Below, piece by piece: positions 35,301 through 54,931 of a DNA stretch of 64,000 nt. This stretch comes from Ciona savignyi. Lineage: Eukaryota > Chordata > Ascidiacea > Phlebobranchia > Cionidae. Each line of letters opens with the position of its first letter. The first letter of the stretch is position 1. Position numbers and translations under genes: made by a program. Below the pieces are notes generated by a model, which did not search any database, was not told where the DNA came from, and worked only from the letters and a program-made list of their open reading frames with translations. The stretch lies in NCBI GenBank assembly GCA_000149265.1, contig CH002903.1:53976-117975 (forward strand). Reading direction: 5' to 3'.

Positions 35301-38300
35301 AGAACTATTTGTTACAAATATACATTATTTTAAAAATAAAAAAAAATCATTACTAATCTATCGATTGGGCTCATGGCACCATCTGCACGTCAAACAAATT
35401 CCTAAAATAAATCTGTCTTTTTATGTTATTTTGTTAACATGCTGCAAATTATATGGTCTAGCGAAACAATCGTGTACCAAACTTTGTTCGGCCTTTCTCT
35501 TTTTATGCATTGAAACTGTCACGTATTACAGAATGGAGTCATGTTTTTTTACATAAAACTGTTATCTTTTATTTTGCATATCATGCAAATTACCAGTATA
35601 CAGAGAAAAAGAGTTAAAAGGATCCAAAAGCAACATCAAATAAAGTGTCTGTCCATTCATCGTTGAAAAGGTCGTAAACTTGTCAAAAATTGTTTTTTTG
35701 GAATCCACTTCACCAGTTTGTTGCACTGCGCATGAGTTTTGCGCCATTTATTAATTATTCACGGCCATAAAAAGAATATTACAAGGCTATAAAATATTGT
35801 ATTTCTATTGGGCATCTGGCACGGGCCCATTTATAGGATGCATCTTTTAAATAAGTGTACGTTTCAGACATATCTTTTCCAAATCAATCAATCACATTAT
35901 CGAATCTTGTATATTGGATTCAGTTCAAATTCTAACTGAAAACGTCTGCAGTGTAATAATTGCACAATAGCCTACACTTTCTTTATACAGACTTAATTTT
36001 TTGTTCATTTCGAAATGAAAATTCATGGTTAACGTTGGCTATAAACCTTACTATAGTAACGGATACCCAATAGTGACATATTTATAACGATGCGTTTCCG
36101 TGTGTTGAAGGAAAACGAACAAACACAAATTATTATACGTTTGATTAAATTCATATTTGTGGAATAACAATTTTGGTGGTGATAGCCTGCCTACCTTGCA
36201 CAAAAATCAGTTAAAAACTGTGTAAGTTAGAAAAAATAACTGTTTCAATGAAAAGCGTGCAGTTTTCTTTTCTTTTCCGTGTTACAATTTAAAAGCGACC
36301 TTTCATTGACAGTTTGCATATTTTTCTTGGCTTTGGGTGTTCAACACACCCAAGTGTAATTGATTCACATTCTATCAATTTTTAAAACAGCGCTTGTATT
36401 AACCCTGGACGCTTGATATGTTTAATAAAGCTCTATACTGTTTCTCGGCGACACGAAATATTTAATAGCTTTTGCATAATTAATCCCGGGGCTTAATATT
36501 AATTGTATGCTATCAATGTGAGCACGCAAGCGGCTTGCCTGCCGATTCAATTAAAATTTCCCTCGATAAGATAAAATCGCGCCTGCTGCCCAAGATGTAA
36601 AGAGGCTGTTGTGAAAATAGGTTTTATTATTCATCTCAACAACGTTATACCTCCGACAGTCAATAATTAATGCACACGTGCCAACTCCAGTCAATGGGGA
36701 TCAAACGGACAAGCGTTATTCTTTCTATCACGAACTTCATATTAAAAAGATAACAGGTGACCGCGGATAATTGGGGCTGCATTTTTGGCACAACAATTGA
36801 AAGGTAATATTCCTAAATTATAATCCACCCGAAAAATAAAAACCCTTTCCATATTTAATATAGCATGAATGCCACATGAGAAAACCGCAAACAAAAGAAG
36901 ATCGTATTATCATGGATTCGATGAGCGTTGGTGTAATATGTCACAAACGAACAGTTTTGTGTGTTGATGAATCGAGCGGCTTTTAATCTTATTATATTTT
37001 TCTTTCATTTATGATCGTTTTCACGTCAGTTTTGTCGTTTTCACAAAGCCCCTATGACAAGTGATTTTGCTATTTACCACTTTTGTTCGTAACCGTTTCA
37101 TCTCAGTTTGATGCGTATTTGATGTATCATCCGTTGGCCGATCGATTCACCCTTGTCTAGCATATTGTTTCGGTGTAGCTAGCGTGAACTTTTCACCCAG
37201 CACGCTCGATTAACCCTCCTTGCAATCGCGCAGTCACGTGATTGGAGGGACAAACACGGGACAGGTGCGCAGAACCAAACATTCGTATCAAGGCCGAGCG
37301 ATTTATCTTTAGTTTCCGATACGGATCTGAGTAACGCCGCGTAACTTGACGTAGTGACGGAAATTGGCTTAAGGGAAATCTATTTTTTACTTTAAAAATC
37401 GTGTTAAAATACGACTGATCCACAACTTAAGGATAACCAGGAAAACGATTCGTATAATCACGTCCATCATTTTATAAATGAAACAGCAATACACAGCGAC
37501 TTCGAAAACAACACTTGAAATTGCGGTGTATATGGTTACAGTCAAAAGGTAATTCAAACATTCCATTTTACTTCGTAATGTTTCAAAATAGCATTTATTT
37601 TCCACCAGTCGAGTAAACCGAAACCAGTCTAAGCAATTTTGTGAAACGAGCAGAGTTAGGGTTGCCGTGGTGTTAACTTTCCTCGTTGTATTATTTCGCT
37701 CCATATATTTCAACAAAGTCAAATGGATTCAAATTAATATTTTGATTAAATTTCGTAATCTTAATGTAGCGTGCTTTAACGATTGTCGTTTATCCCGCAT
37801 TTGTAAATCATAAGCTCTTTTTAATATCATCTTTTAGGAGCCAAAACTGAACTAAACAATTCTGAATGAGACACGGATGCTTTACTTTATGCTCTTCACA
37901 TAAAATACCAAAATAGTTTTTTAATATGAATTCCGAGTACAGGTTGTGCTAATTTAGAATACGTGGGAGGGCTTTCGCAACAACTACGTAACATAGAGAA
38001 ATTGTGACGTCAATCGCCCACAGTCTTACTTAGCAAGTAATTCGGCTTAAATAGGGACAATTAAGTTCCACCTTCGTAACAATGGCACGCGCGCGCCGTG
38101 TCCAATCAAGCATTCTAGAAATGACGTCACAACGAGCACTACGAACTGCCGGCGTGTCTGTAGTGGTCCAACTAATTTGTAATTACCTCCAATTTGACAG
38201 ATTAGGGAAGATATGTACACAGATTCAACATAAACTGATTTGTGTCGTCATAGAAAATAGTAAACAAAAAAATGGCTACGCGAATTACAACAGCTGCAGG

Positions 38301-40020
38301 ACTCAACAAACTCCAAACCAATAGATAAAGGAAAATGTTGTTGTGCCTATCGAAAATGTACAAAATATTAAGCAGTACAAATAAGGTATATTATGAGCGT
38401 ATATTATTAACAAGTACATTCTAACCACTGCTGATGTCTGTGATGGCCGCTAATCCCACGAAAGGACTTACAAATCCTTGGGTGAAAACGCAACTTACGT
38501 GGTCACTTTTGAGTCACATGGGTCGCGAAAGGGAATACTCACGGTAAAGCCGGGTGGCCGGCTCTGTAACCCGACTAGAACCAGGTATTAAAGCAACATT
38601 TCGGTGATTAAGTTTTCCTGCCGGTGAATAACCGCGTCTGTAATTTATGTCTTAAATTTTGGTTAGGAAGTCACCGGGCTGAAATTGTCCAAGGTTTCGG
38701 TGAAATTCCTTTTTGTGGAATTACAATTTTGTGGGTTATAAACTACGCTCCACACAACTTAATAAAACATATGTTTTTAATAAAAGCGTACAGTTTTTCC
38801 TTTTCCTGTTCTAAAAGAACTTTTAGCTTATTTTTCTCGGCTTATTATTTTTATAAATAAAATGACGACTGTACATAAGTTAGCTTTTATAGCGCGAAGG
38901 GATAAAACACAAGACGCATATATTTATGTAGTTTTCGTCACCAGACTTGTGCTCATATCCTTTTGAGACACTTACAGAGAATGTATCGCAGTATCATACA
39001 CGTTTCGATAAAGCAGCGACAGTAATATAAAGCGCCGTTAAAATTGGAGCAATTCGAAAGAAATTTAAGATTTTGTTTGCAAATCTGCCATAGAGCGTTG
39101 TGCTGGCAGATCAAAGGCCATGCGACACTTGCCACTGGGAGAAATTAGAACAAAATTATCTCTTGGCTTTGATCGAAGTGAAAAGTGAAAAGAAATTAGT
39201 GACCGGCCTATATAGTTACTTCGCTCAGAGAACGTGGACAAGCGCAGTTCAAAGGGTCAGTCTCAAGCTCCTTTCATCATGGCGGGCGCTAACAGGTGGG
39301 GCTTCGTTCTTTATTCAAACCCAACCAAGTTTGTTGACAAACCCGGAGAATAGTGGATACAGTAACCGTCATCTACACCCCAGCCGTACAGCTCTAAAAG
39401 CCCGGGGCTAATCGGGAAATCTTTTTGGATGAACTACGCTACGTGCTGATTAGGCGAAGAAAGAAATTATGTTTCAATTCTTGGCTACAATCCACGAAGA
39501 GTAATTAACGATGACCGGTATGAATAAATGATGCGAGGCTACAACGATACTAGAAAACTTCATTAGGTCTGCGGGGTGTGATTAAACTGCCGATGATGCG
39601 TCAGTAATTCGCCGCAAAATACGCCGTGTAATTTACACGAGATTCCGGCAATTAGTTAGCTCTCGCTACTCGAATAGACTCCCAAACTTCCGTTTCGTTG
39701 CGGATGTTATTTTGCCTAATGACAATGCGTGGTTGAGATAAGAATTGAAGAAAACCAATAATATTTATTCGCCATGATAGATACAAAGTCACTGCATTCC
39801 AACGAGCAAACACATTAAGCAAACTGACTTTGCCAAGTGTTACGGGAAGCATGCGATAAGCAGACAATGCTTTGGGTTCGTCGCCCGTCCGAATGTCAAC
39901 AAAAACACCGTCGATCCTGCGCGCGCATGCCATTGGCAGCTTGACTAATTGACCAACACAATAGAAGAGCAGGGAAAAAGGGCGTAAGCGAGAGCGCGCG
40001 ATATTAATTGTTCATGTTTG
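32313..40020. other. intergenic region upstream of the DMRT gene, with gap
   Basis: No recognisable coding exon. It contains a 106-base N run (34024-34129). From about 37.2 kb the sequence becomes richer in CpG and in promoter-type motifs: CACGTG, inverted CCAAT at 37240, and two TGACGTCA palindromes at 38005-38012 and 38122-38129. This suggests regulatory DNA, perhaps an upstream promoter or enhancer. Short ORFs here have no recognisable motifs. Confidence 0.45.
34024..34129. other. assembly gap (106 N)
   Basis: Run of N bases. The ~60 bases before it (ending GGCACGCGCCACAATTGGCG) are markedly more GC-rich than the surroundings, which may be why assembly failed. Confidence 1.
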
Positions 40021-40068
40021 TGACGTAAAATCGCGCATTTTTTCTTCGGAATTACGTCGGTTTAAATA
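40021..40068 (+). promoter_or_regulatory. DMRT core promoter: paired CRE-like sites and TATA-like box
   Basis: TGACGTAA at 40021-40028 and an inverted copy TTACGTCG at 40052-40059 flank 23 bp. They are followed directly by TTTAAATA (40061-40068), about 110 bp before the ATG. The arrangement suggests a core promoter with two ATF/CREB-type sites. It rests on motifs only. Confidence 0.45.
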
Positions 40069-40156
40069 CAGCGGGGATTGGAGTGAAACAATCATATCCT
40101 ATTACAAGGTTGTACCCACTACAGCTCATACCGAGTAAGAAATCGATTTATTTTGA

Positions 40157-44895
<4,739 letters not shown>

Positions 44896-46818
44896 TGGAC
44901 GCACGAAAACCAGTCACCTCTTCACGTCAACCCGCAGCGTGATTTTCTTGAAGCTTCTCAAGAAAAAGTCATTCAGCTGCTGTCAAACAATTTGAAAGCC
45001 ACGTTTTGCTGCCTACCTAGTCCATTTTATTTTAAGGATACTATTTGACCTATTTTTTAATGATTTCATTATTTATGTATTTACTGTATAACTTTCATTT
45101 TGCACGATGTGTCCTGTGGACTAAACTGAACAAAAAGAATACAAAACTTTGTCATCAAATTTCGCATTCCATTCTAGTAATCAAAAATAGAGAAATAGAC
45201 AGAGGAGGTTTCAAAATCCGTATCGGTCATAAATGGCACTGGTGATGATTAGACTAAATTAGCATGTTTCATAGGAGTATACACAGAGCTGTAATGCAAA
45301 ATTATGCGCCTGTTTCGCTGATTAGAAATCGCGGCCGCAAGCGAGATAGACGCGTTCTGAACCAGTTGCTTGTTTTGTCTGCACGCGCCACGCCAACAGC
45401 AGGCAGAGCAGACAAGCGCATCGTCTATGTAATAACCAGTTAAATTGGTTGAAACATAAATAGACAGCCATCGCTCACCCAGCAGTATACTCAACGTGAA
45501 AAGTGGTCACGTCCCAGATATACATTATTAGCTAAATATCGGTTTGTTTTTGTCGCCGCAAAGTCGCCTCACATCTGGATTACACGACTATGCTTCTTGC
45601 TACGACATAGTTTACCCTTGATAAGACAGACTCCGAAATTGACTTTGTTAAAAACTAACACTTTTTCTCAGAAGAAGTCTGCAGAAACCGCATTGAAAAT
45701 ATTAAGATACGGGACGCTTTGATCGTATCCCGGACATCTTGGCGTCGAAATGTACATCATGTCAGTTCCTTTTGAAAATATCTCCCCGATGTTTATTTGA
45801 TTATTATTATTAACGTTTAACGGCTATCAGTTAATGCTCAAACAAGCTGCAGCGTCTACGATAAAATTGGCTAAACTAAACGCTTTTACCAGCCGCAGAT
45901 TTTGAAGATTAGGCAATTGGCAATTTTGTGTTTTTTTTGCCTTTAGTTACATCAGATGTGTTGAAACTATCTCAATAAACGGATAATTTCGCAATGCTGT
46001 CGATAGGGATCTTAAAAATGTCACCTGAACTTGGGTATCAGTGTAGCAGCTTATGGCCCAGGGCTGCCGTAATCTGCAAACGCTATTTACCTTCCACTAA
46101 TGCGGTTGGAAAGTGCATCTACTCTCTGCTGCTGATTTACTGTGTTGTTGACAACGTAATATCGACTGTTGTTTTAACAATTTTCACGCGACCTGTATAA
46201 ACGATCCAACCACAGTAAAAATAGATAACATGTTGCCAGTTTACTCTACTGTTATGAGCTTAAGAAAACGGGCGCAAATTAACAGGTCGTTTAACTGTGT
46301 ATTCGATAATGGCTAAATTTATCATGCTTCCCTTTTATGCGACATTGAAAGCTTTGAATAAAAACATGTTGAAATAGAAAGAAATGTCATTCTGCTTGTT
46401 CAAGCAAGGGCGTGTTAGTGATTCCGTTTCCCTGTTACTAAATCAACTGCCCGTTACGGTTGCGAACACGAATGGAGTTATAAAGACACGGGATAAATCA
46501 ACCCCCCTGAATCATCTCAACTCGGGAAGCAAAAATAAAGTCTTAATGGGTGGGAACCATTGGTCATAAATTAGGTCGCTTTCGGTGGCGTTAAAAGAAT
46601 AAGATTCGAACTTTTAAACCGAATCGAAAGTGGAAATATAGCTTATGATGATGAACGGCGGGTAGAGAAGGAACGAATTCTGTTTTCATTCCACGTTTCG
46701 CGCTGGTGAAAATCATTGGCCTGGATGCCTTGTTTGGAGTGGGGCTTGGGGCAGGGGGAAATTCGCTTCGAAACAGAGTCAGATGAATTCTAGGGTTGGT
46801 TTAAGCCCGGAAGCGAGT

Positions 46819-46918
46819 NNNNNNNNNNNNNNNNNNNNNNNNNNNNNNNNNNNNNNNNNNNNNNNNNNNNNNNNNNNNNNNNNNNNNNNNNNNNNNNNNN
46901 NNNNNNNNNNNNNNNNNN
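46819..46918. other. assembly gap (100 N)
   Basis: Run of exactly 100 N, the usual size for a gap of unknown length. Confidence 1.
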
Positions 46919-48062
46919 CGGTATATTTATAGTAATGTTCGTTATATGTTATTTAAACAGTACATTTTGTATTGCGTAACCTGTATAGATTGTTCATTAT
47001 GAATCATACTTTTGTTCTCATACATTATTCAAGTCAAATAAATCGTTCTATATGGGATTGATGTTATATTTAAGTAGGTTCAGTTGCATTTTAAACCCAC
47101 GGAAAAGTTTTACCAGTGAGTCCCCATAGCTTTAAAACTAATTCAGTTATAGCTTCAAAGTTGACAATAGCTTAAGACTGGAACACCTGTGCATCTTTAG
47201 CTTCGAGAAGTTTCCTGATTACGTATGACTTATGTGTTGCATCACAACGATTTCGTCACTCGCCAAGTCGGTTAGTTGGATTCACTCAAAACGTTACGTC
47301 GTCTCAATAACTCACCTGAAAGTTACTTGTAAGTGAGGGCCGTACGAAAAAGGCGTTCCCATCATTGACAACTGCGCCACCTAAGTTAAGGATTATAAAT
47401 GACTGCGTGTGGTCCCGCACAATACGAAACTTGTTTTTATTTTCTACACTTTTTGGGTGGCACACTTTACAAAAGAACTCAGGACATTTCGGTTGTCAAA
47501 AAATCCATTTCGACCAAAATCGCTTCTTTTCCCGTGTTGTTAACAATCTTATTCGATTGCTAAAGTATACTGAAACGCACGATTTGTGAAATTTAATTAT
47601 AAAACAATTTTTCTACGATGTTTAGCTGATGCAACATGTACCATTATATTCATTTCAAAGAGGAATATACTGGAAATTTTTGTGGCGGATGCTACGTAAT
47701 CCACACGACACATTTCGGTCGCGTGCATATTATCCCGGATCGCTATGAACAGGATTTGCTGTTGTCCTGCTGATTTAAGGCCGTGTGCTTTAAAAACAGG
47801 TCATCTGCGATATTGTATTAATATTAGCACTAAATCTATTGCGATTTAAATCGCAGATTACTTTTGCACCTGTTTCCATGCCTAATCCACTGTAAATGGT
47901 TTTAGGACTCACGTTAGCTTACTGTAGAAACAAATAATGTGGTTTTACTGAAAGGTCAAAAACGATATACTCGTGGAGCCTTAAACGTTTAAGCTTAGGT
48001 TGGGTTTTCAGGGTGTATACCAGAAACGTGCTGAAGTGTAAAAGTTTAAATACACTTTAGAT

Positions 48063-48272
48063 TAGTGGTTCCTAACCTTTTTTGGTACATTCTCCCTTTC
48101 TGTCAATTTTGGAACTTTTTATTTCCCCCGGTAAAACATTTTTGCAGAAAAAATTAAAAGTCGTGATAATTTAAAATATCAATTTTAAACACAAATATAA
48201 CCGGGATGTCCTTTCCAAACGCATTAATTTTCGCCTTGAATGGAAATTATTTTTCCACGTTGAGAAACACTG
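48063..48272. mobile_element. second hAT-like MITE
   Basis: TAGTGGTTCCTAACC at the start and GTTGAGAAACACTG at the end form imperfect terminal inverted repeats of the same type as the element at 24.57 kb. Flanks CTTTAGAT (48055-48062) and CTTCTGAT (48273-48280) match at 6 of 8 positions, fitting an old 8-bp target duplication. There is no ORF. Confidence 0.65.
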
Positions 48273-51200
48273 CTTCTGATGCTGCACAAAGTAAAGCATT
48301 TTTGCAAGTTTCAATCAGTTTCCGACTCAAGTGTGATTCTGAAGCTCTGACTTGCAAGTAACAAAGGCTGATCAAATGTCCCGTATTTTCCAGCCATCCA
48401 GTCCGGATGCATTTACATGTCAATTTACACCTTGTTGTTGATTGAATTGCATGGGAAGTTTGCACAAATAAATATTTTCGTCCTTCCACGAAAATCGTCG
48501 GAAGTCGGGACGGAATTAGTAAGTGCGACGACATTTTCTCATTTGTGGTTTGCACGGCCACACGCGGCGGTCATGGCCACCGGGCCCTTGTAATAATATA
48601 GCAGCCTACGAGATTGAACATTTAAGCTAATCCGCAAAGCTGTCGGATTAAGTTAACTGTCGATTTTGTATCGGATTATTAGCGCGGTGGCTGCGAAGAA
48701 AAGCTGACAAATTCGCCTAAACATTCGCAACAGCGAATGGTTTCTGTTTGCGAGAAACGCTTGGCGGTTAATCCAGCAGTACTTCGCAAGAGGTTAGCAG
48801 TTGCTAATTAAGTGCACGATTTGTGGGATTAGCATAGCAGTGTACGTATGAATTCCTTCGCGCTAATCATGTCTCGACCGACGGATTTTGACAAGGCAAA
48901 ACGCAACGTGTGTGTTTATTTGTATCACTGTCAACACACCGGTGTTGGGGATCCTGCCGTTACAGTTTAAATCCCGTTCGCCAAATATCACAGTTTACAA
49001 ATATTTTTCTAACCCCTGAATAATTCCAAGTATGCATCGAAACAATGGTGTTTAAAACTAATCAGGCTTTGTTTAACGATAATGCCTTGATGCGCTTTAC
49101 CCAGAAGAAATATAATTTGTTTACAATCTATTTTCTGATCCGGTTTAAGTAAATGTCGTAAGTCCGTAACACGCTAATCTAATTAGTAAGCTCCAATGAC
49201 ATTGCCCACCCAGAAACACCTATATTATATTGGATACTTTAGGCGTAATGACGTCATTTCAGGTATAGTTTGTTTCTATGTATGTGTGTCAATAAATATA
49301 AGACCTTATCGTGGCTGTAAATCGATAAACTCCGGCTTATTAGGACGGGGCTGCCAGTGAAGAGCTGTAAACCTCAAATCAAGTCTTGGGGCGAGTTACA
49401 TCAGAGCTATGGATTAATACGATATTTAAATGTCCTCGAAAAAGAAAAGTGGCTTGTTATTAACGTCCGTTGTTTGCCCATTTGCTTCTTATATACTTAG
49501 ATGTCTTGAGAGCATCGTTTGTAATATTTGAGCCTTAGAACATGCTAAAACACGCCGAAAAAACGATTCATATGTCCTCATAGGGCATATTTGACATGTA
49601 TAGCTCCTGTTTATTAAAAACTAAGAATATATACACAACAGTACGGACAAAAGATTTAACATCTCGTTTTACGTAATTATAAAGTCAAGATTTTAAAATT
49701 AAGTACCACTTTAACTTCAGTTGTGCTTGATTTATTTACCGAAATACGAAGTGGTATTCGTGCATTGTCCTTATATTATTTTAGCTAAATATCATTATAA
49801 ATAAATTTAAAAAAAATTTGATAATAATTGTATTTTTATTTAAATAATATTTATAAAATCTTTAATAATATAACAAAAGCTGCACAACTCTTTAAAGATT
49901 TTAATGTAAATACATAATAATAATTTCTATTCGCCCAAGGAGACGTCTGAATGACGTCACGAAATTGATGAGTATTTCACACGTCATCGCAACAATGTTT
50001 GACCTTACAAAGCATTGTCGGGTCGCAGCTTTGTTCTAGGAATGACAAGATAAGTTTACACTCGAGTAGATGGCCCTTACGCCACCAACGAGTCTTGTCT
50101 TGTCTCATAATCCCGGTGATCCCGTCCACTCTACGGCGGGTTATTACAGCCGAACGGTTTTGACTGTGATTAAAATAGTCTACTCCACTTGGCAACAAAG
50201 TAAAGAACACGGAGCCTACAGCAGAACAATTAATAGTTACGGTTTCAAGGGTCAATGTCAAGGGCAAGAAGAGTGCGGCCGAAACCCCTCAAGGCCAAAA
50301 TATCAAAGGCACACCCGTGTTATTGAGACTTAAAATAATCTTATTGAGAGTTGTACTATCTCGCAAACACCACAATCTAGTCATTGGCCCAATTCTAACT
50401 ATTTCTTTTGGTTTAAAGTATTTTACTTTTATATCCCATTAAACATGGGTTTCTTTTACTATACCCCCGTTCCCCACGATTTTATGACCTTAAACAAGTC
50501 TTAATACTGAAACCTCCTTGGTGGAAGGTAACTTATTATATGTATTCCCCCCTTTTTAATAAAATTTTAAAATATGCTTTTGTTTTTCCGACATTTTGTT
50601 AAAAAACGGATCATATCACTTTGTTTGTACCATTTGTCTTGTACCTTGGAAGCACTTTATTGCTTTTAAAAATGTGTTTTCGCGGTCGGGTCTATTAGTT
50701 CTTAATTCGTCTACTGTGTGTTGCAAACATGCGTTTAGGCAAAGAAAAATTGTATACGTTGCTAAATAAGAAATGGTGCCATAAGGCGATCATATAAATC
50801 GGTTAAAACCAGCAGGTTTTATGCTATATTTATTACAAGGCCAGAACGAAATATTTATAAAATGGCGACAGTGCCGGGATACATATAAGGGTTACTCATT
50901 GAATAATTGAATTTCGTTTTGCATTTGGATGATAAGGTTAGATAACTATTGGCACATCTCTGTCACTCTGTACTTTAAAAGGTTTTGGAAGATTTGTCGC
51001 CAAAGCGACCACATCAAAGCTACCGATGTTAAGTTGCGATATAGAGATAGCATAAACAAACATAGACATAGCATTTACTGCACAGCTACACTGTCAGTAG
51101 CCCATACTGATGCAACAGCCAACAGGCAGGTTGTAGCATGTTACGATTGCCGTATATTACTTACGAACAACACGCTAAAATAAATTTTTACAATACCTTT

Positions 51201-54200
51201 TATAGTTCTGCCATAAATTATTATATATATATATATATTTTTTATTAACCTTTTGCCAAAAAGTTCTAAAAATTTTGATATTAAATGTAAAACATAACAA
51301 TATTGCAAAAAATCGGGTAGTACACAGGTTTTATCACTTCCCCGTACATAAAGGTTCGATAAACAGTAGCGTAAAATATCAGAAAGGAAATGGAAATCCT
51401 GGGTGTGGCTTCTATTAAAGGGATTTTGTACAGATAAAAATATTTCCCTTGTTCTGAAACCACGTCGTTTATCCAAAATCTATCCCCACTGCTATTGACG
51501 ACCGGGAAGGAAGGAGAAGATACAAGGGTTGCTGGGTAGTGGTGAAAAAGAAACGGCCCGATACAGACTCTACCAGTCATGTTTGTCGATGCGAATCTTT
51601 ATTGATTCAAATGATTCGACCCGTCAATGTAAAACTGTTTGTTTTATCCCTGGAGCTCCGGGACGGGCTTTTAACAAAAGGGGGATCAGCATTACTGTTT
51701 CGCGCTCTGCCCATTACAACCCACAAGATAGACAACGGTTTTAATGCGAATAGCCGGGTTTAAGTGGGCCGTGTCCGAATTTCAATGCGCTTGGGCACGG
51801 GCACCATTGCCTATCAATACATGGTGATAAACGCAGGCGGAACTTGTATAACCGAGACATTATCAGTTGAAAGTTTTAAGTGCCAACCATTTATAATCAG
51901 AATATTCGAAACATTCGGGACAAATTCGAGCATTTTTGTACAAAAATATATAAAAAAATGAAGAAAAACAATCAATATTTTAAATATTATGTAATTCTTT
52001 ACACCGACGGGAAAATAACACAGTTAATCTTTCAGTGTTGTTACAAGCCCAAACGAAATGTGTCAACGGTCGAGAGACAATACACGCCATTGTTTACTGT
52101 GACCTCCTGGTCAGTATTGTAATTTTCACCTCAATAACTGTTACATGGAAAACATGGAGAAAGTTTATTTTGTATCTGAAAAAAATTATCGAGTTGTTGA
52201 TTTGTAAAAGCTAAGAGTTGGAATTTAGCGCCCGCAATCGTTATGTGTAAGGTTGTTGACTAATCCTACAAGGTCGTGCCAATATTCAAGTATTAAATGG
52301 TACACTAAACCCGGGTTTAACAAATATTTATTTTATTTAAAGCATTACAAAAAAACATAATGAAACATAAAATGTTTTTTTCGCATTGTCGATGGGGTTT
52401 CGTTTATTTTTGTTTCTATGTTACGGTTAAAAACACCATGTTTATAAATCATTAATTACACATAAAAAAACTCAATACTACAGTTGTTAAAACACATCTA
52501 TATAAACAGAAAATAACAGGGAAAAAATTAAAAATAGTGTATGTCTTATATCATGCATTTCAAAAAGTAGTTCACGCCTAAAAAGTCGATGTCCAACGGC
52601 ATACAACGCCATCTTTACTTAAAATATGCGGTCAAGCCTCGAATGAAGTTTTGCATTATTCCCTTGGTAAAACGGTTGGCCCTGAAAGAGAAGCCTATCT
52701 TGTTTGACATCTCCTCACTTTGCTGGCCGAACTTTGAACTTGGAGTTTGGAAGTGATACCTACCAGGCGAGGCAGTCGTCATGTCGTCTCTGTCCGAGCG
52801 AGGTCGGAGATCGGCTTGGAGATTGCACCAAGCACTTTTAAAGTTAGTGTTGCCTTCTTGATAAACAGCTTTTGCTGTCATCAGTCGGTGAAGGTTAACT
52901 GTTACGGATCAAATGTTCGCAGATGCCACATTTCCCCTCAAAGATTCTTCAGGTCAGAGCGGCCACTAAACAAGGAAAACCGATTCATCTTACAAACGAC
53001 CAAGACTATGAACCGAAGAAATTCGTCGCGCTGTTTAGGAGTTGGTTAATAAACGATAAGGTTGTTTATTAAATAAATTAACTTTGTGTAGGTGACGCCA
53101 ACAAACATAAAATTATGTTGAACATTGTCTAAAACCGTTGGCCGACATAGAAATTTTAAAAAATAGGTTCTTGTGGTGATCAAATTCGTTTTCCCGGTTC
53201 TCTATTTCAGATTAGGTTGTTCGCTTTCCATGTTTCCTTTGATTCCCACTTCAAAACTTAACGTTAAAAACGGCAAATCTCCTGTAATGCATTCTGGAAG
53301 TTCGGATCAGAAACAAATCCTACTGGTAATGGACTATATTTGTTTATTATTTTGCGAACCCGTTTATAGGATATAATAGCTACAGACCTTACCGCCGCCA
53401 TTTTTCTGGCTAATACGGTTTTGTGGCAACACGGAAACGTGTAAGCCCCATGTGTAATTTATTCTCAACCAGTCTTAATTGCATGTGAGGAAACGAGAGT
53501 GTTTTTATAAGGGCGACATCGGAATTAGTCCATTAAGTTGTATGTGGATATAGTGGGAACAAGTGGCTCTGTGGTGTTGGTTCGGTTAAGTAGCATCGAT
53601 ACATTTGTAACCAAAGTCCCAACTTTCGATGCTTAATCAAACCGCCTCATTCCCAATTTGCGCTGATAGGTTTAGCCGAGGCGAAGGACTGTTCAAACCG
53701 TGCACTTTAATGCAGACATCTTGTCGGCAGTAAAGTACACAAGACACAGCAATTACATTTGTGAAAATAAACAAAGAGCGTACTGGCAGGCAGGGGACAT
53801 ATACAAATTGAGCGGAATTAACTGTTTTCTTTGCATTAAAATGATATAAAGGCGGATCTAATGCGATGATACGGTTTACTTAGAATAATTGATCAAAAAG
53901 CGTTTCATGGAAACTGTTTTGGCTAAAAATACGAGAGTAACTCTCAATTTGTACGTGATAAAAAACAATGACAGCGTTTGCTCGCTATTGCCATCTTTCG
54001 GACACGTATAATTGACTATTTCACACAACGTTATCCTTTACAGTTTCTAAACAATATCAAATCTAACACTATTTTGTCTTGGAGTTAGACTTTGCAATAT
54101 ATTCAAAGCTTTGCCAAATTTCCTTAATTTCACATATTCAAAAAAGAAGCCGACAAAGCACGTTTAAAAGACAAGTAAACGTTAAACGGCATAATTAATG

Positions 54201-54893
54201 ACAAACAACCAATGTTTTACGTTTAAAACCGCAAAATATTCCCATTTCGGCTATCAATCAAATATTCGAGCCGGAATTTAAGGGTCCTGTCACTTTTTCA
54301 AACCAAACGAAGCGATCATTTCGAAAGTGAATCAGAAATAAGTCATTCTTCTTCGTATAGATGCTCATTTGACCGTAGCGCGGCAGTGTGTTACGCTAAA
54401 CCCCGTGAAATTCTAGCTTGTTTCGCCAAAGTAAATAAATACAGGAAATCGTTTGGGATTTGAGCCAATATGCGAGCATCTTAAAAACAGCGGAAACAAA
54501 AGCGTAATCCGTGTACGCAAACATATACAGTAACAAACTTGCGGCGACCCGTAACAAATAAATCAATGCATTTATAACTTGTACGTGCCTTTACTTTATA
54601 TAACATTAATATGAAAGATGGATAAGGTTTTAACCGGATTTACCTTGGTAGTGTGGGGGTTTAAGCACGGCAGTCATATAAGAAAGGTACCAGATCTATA
54701 TTCTACCCCCTTTATGACTGTTATGTTTTTAAATCAAATATGTCTCTCAAGTAAAATAAAAAAGAGTTAATATACTGCAATTGCCTCACCAAACCATTGT
54801 GTACCCAATGCATTTTGACGGGCTCAGCGTCACTTTCCATGCATATGCATAAACACTACTATAAAGGGGAATAGGGTATCGGTTTATTTTCAC

Positions 54894-54931
54894 CATAGAA
54901 TACTAACTTTCTGTAAAGTTAGTATTCTATG
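54894..54931. repeat. perfect 17-bp hairpin flanked by 7-bp direct repeats
   Basis: CATAGAATACTAACTTT (54894-54910), a CTGT loop, then the exact inverted copy (54915-54931). TTTTCAC immediately precedes (54887-54893) and follows (54932-54938) the hairpin, like a target-site duplication. The whole insert is only 38 bp. Confidence 0.8.

Noticed and set aside
37387..37722. 111-codon minus ORF with hydrophobic stretch
   Set aside because: No recognisable motif, no splice or promoter support, and AT-driven hydrophobicity is common in this genome.
38082..38324. 80-codon plus ORF starting in a CpG-rich block
   Set aside because: No recognisable domain; it is kept only as part of the possible regulatory block.
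53173..53376. 67-codon plus ORF in the intergenic region
   Set aside because: No motif, no splice or promoter context; length is within chance expectation.
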